Shown: positions 5,182 through 5,217 of the stretch, piece by piece
Numbering within the stretch: position 1 is the first letter of the stretch
How the letters are laid out: each line of letters opens with the position of its first letter
Assembly: GCA_023388555.1 (NCBI GenBank)
Contig: JAEWGA010000056.1
Coordinates: forward strand, 1-5,217
Direction of reading: 5' to 3'
DNA length: 5,217 nt
DNA from: Bacteroidota bacterium
GTDB lineage: Bacteria > Bacteroidota > Bacteroidia > Bacteroidales > Porphyromonadaceae
Program-made: the position numbers and the translations under genes
The notes under the pieces: model-generated
What the model saw: only the letters and a program-made list of their open reading frames with translations
What the model was told of the DNA's origin: nothing
The model's database searches: none

Positions 5182-5200
5182 CACCTGGAAGGATAGGCTT

Positions 5201-5217
5201 ATGTATATTCGGAAAAG
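5201..5217 (+). CDS. Start of an unidentified gene, cut by the window edge
   Basis: ATG 5201 opens a frame reading MYIRK to the end of the window without a stop. It lies 20 nt after a good -7 octamer, and GGAAGGA (5187-5193) 7 nt upstream could serve as a weak ribosome binding site. Five codons are too few to name a family, so this entry rests on position and context only. Confidence 0.35.

Overview
The window looks like a piece of a Bacteroidales-type (Bacteroidetes) chromosome of moderate G+C. Three things point there. Promoter-like octamers of the Bacteroidetes TAnnTTTG form stand in front of several genes. Most starts lack a clear Shine-Dalgarno sequence. The membrane flippase has the N-terminal pattern (LSPNEIGLTRVLYEVG, then GFFRYL) that I know from Bacteroidetes polysaccharide biosynthesis proteins. 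The species cannot be named from this sequence.

Layout. Positions 1-599 contain no gene I can support, but they are rich in structure. There is a G-rich left edge (1-30), three tandem 22-bp direct repeats (54-119), a nested stem-loop (141-181), and a run of C-tracts spaced about 11-12 bp apart (188-333), which is a G-quadruplex candidate on the minus strand. Further right lies a 63-nt potential stem (489-551), followed by a Shine-Dalgarno-like AGGAGG and a five-codon reading frame. Next, on the minus strand (600-1418), is an Ada/Ogt-type DNA alkylation repair methyltransferase with an N-terminal AraC-like helix-turn-helix part. A 194-bp divergent intergenic region with promoter-like octamers on both strands separates it from the rightward genes.

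The rightward genes form one tight cluster, very probably an operon. It holds two half-size chromate transporter proteins (1613-2191 and 2188-2712, joined by an ATGA overlap), a polysaccharide flippase of the Wzx/MATE-like type (2725-4212, 12 nt later), and a fucosyltransferase-like glycosyltransferase (4188-5144, overlapping the flippase by 25 nt). A promoter-like octamer and a start codon at the right edge suggest another gene beginning at 5201.

How they work together. The two ChrA halves probably form one anion transporter. The flippase and glycosyltransferase should act on cell-surface or lipid-linked glycans. Why ion transport and glycan genes are co-transcribed is not explained by the sequence. 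The repair gene is a separate, divergent unit.

I found no clear new defence or mobile system. The part least explained by known families is the repeat- and structure-rich 1-333 region. Its 22-bp repeats each contain the octamer AAAGCGCA, which matches the Escherichia coli Ada box, about 480 bp downstream of the stop codon of an Ada-like gene. This may be coincidence.
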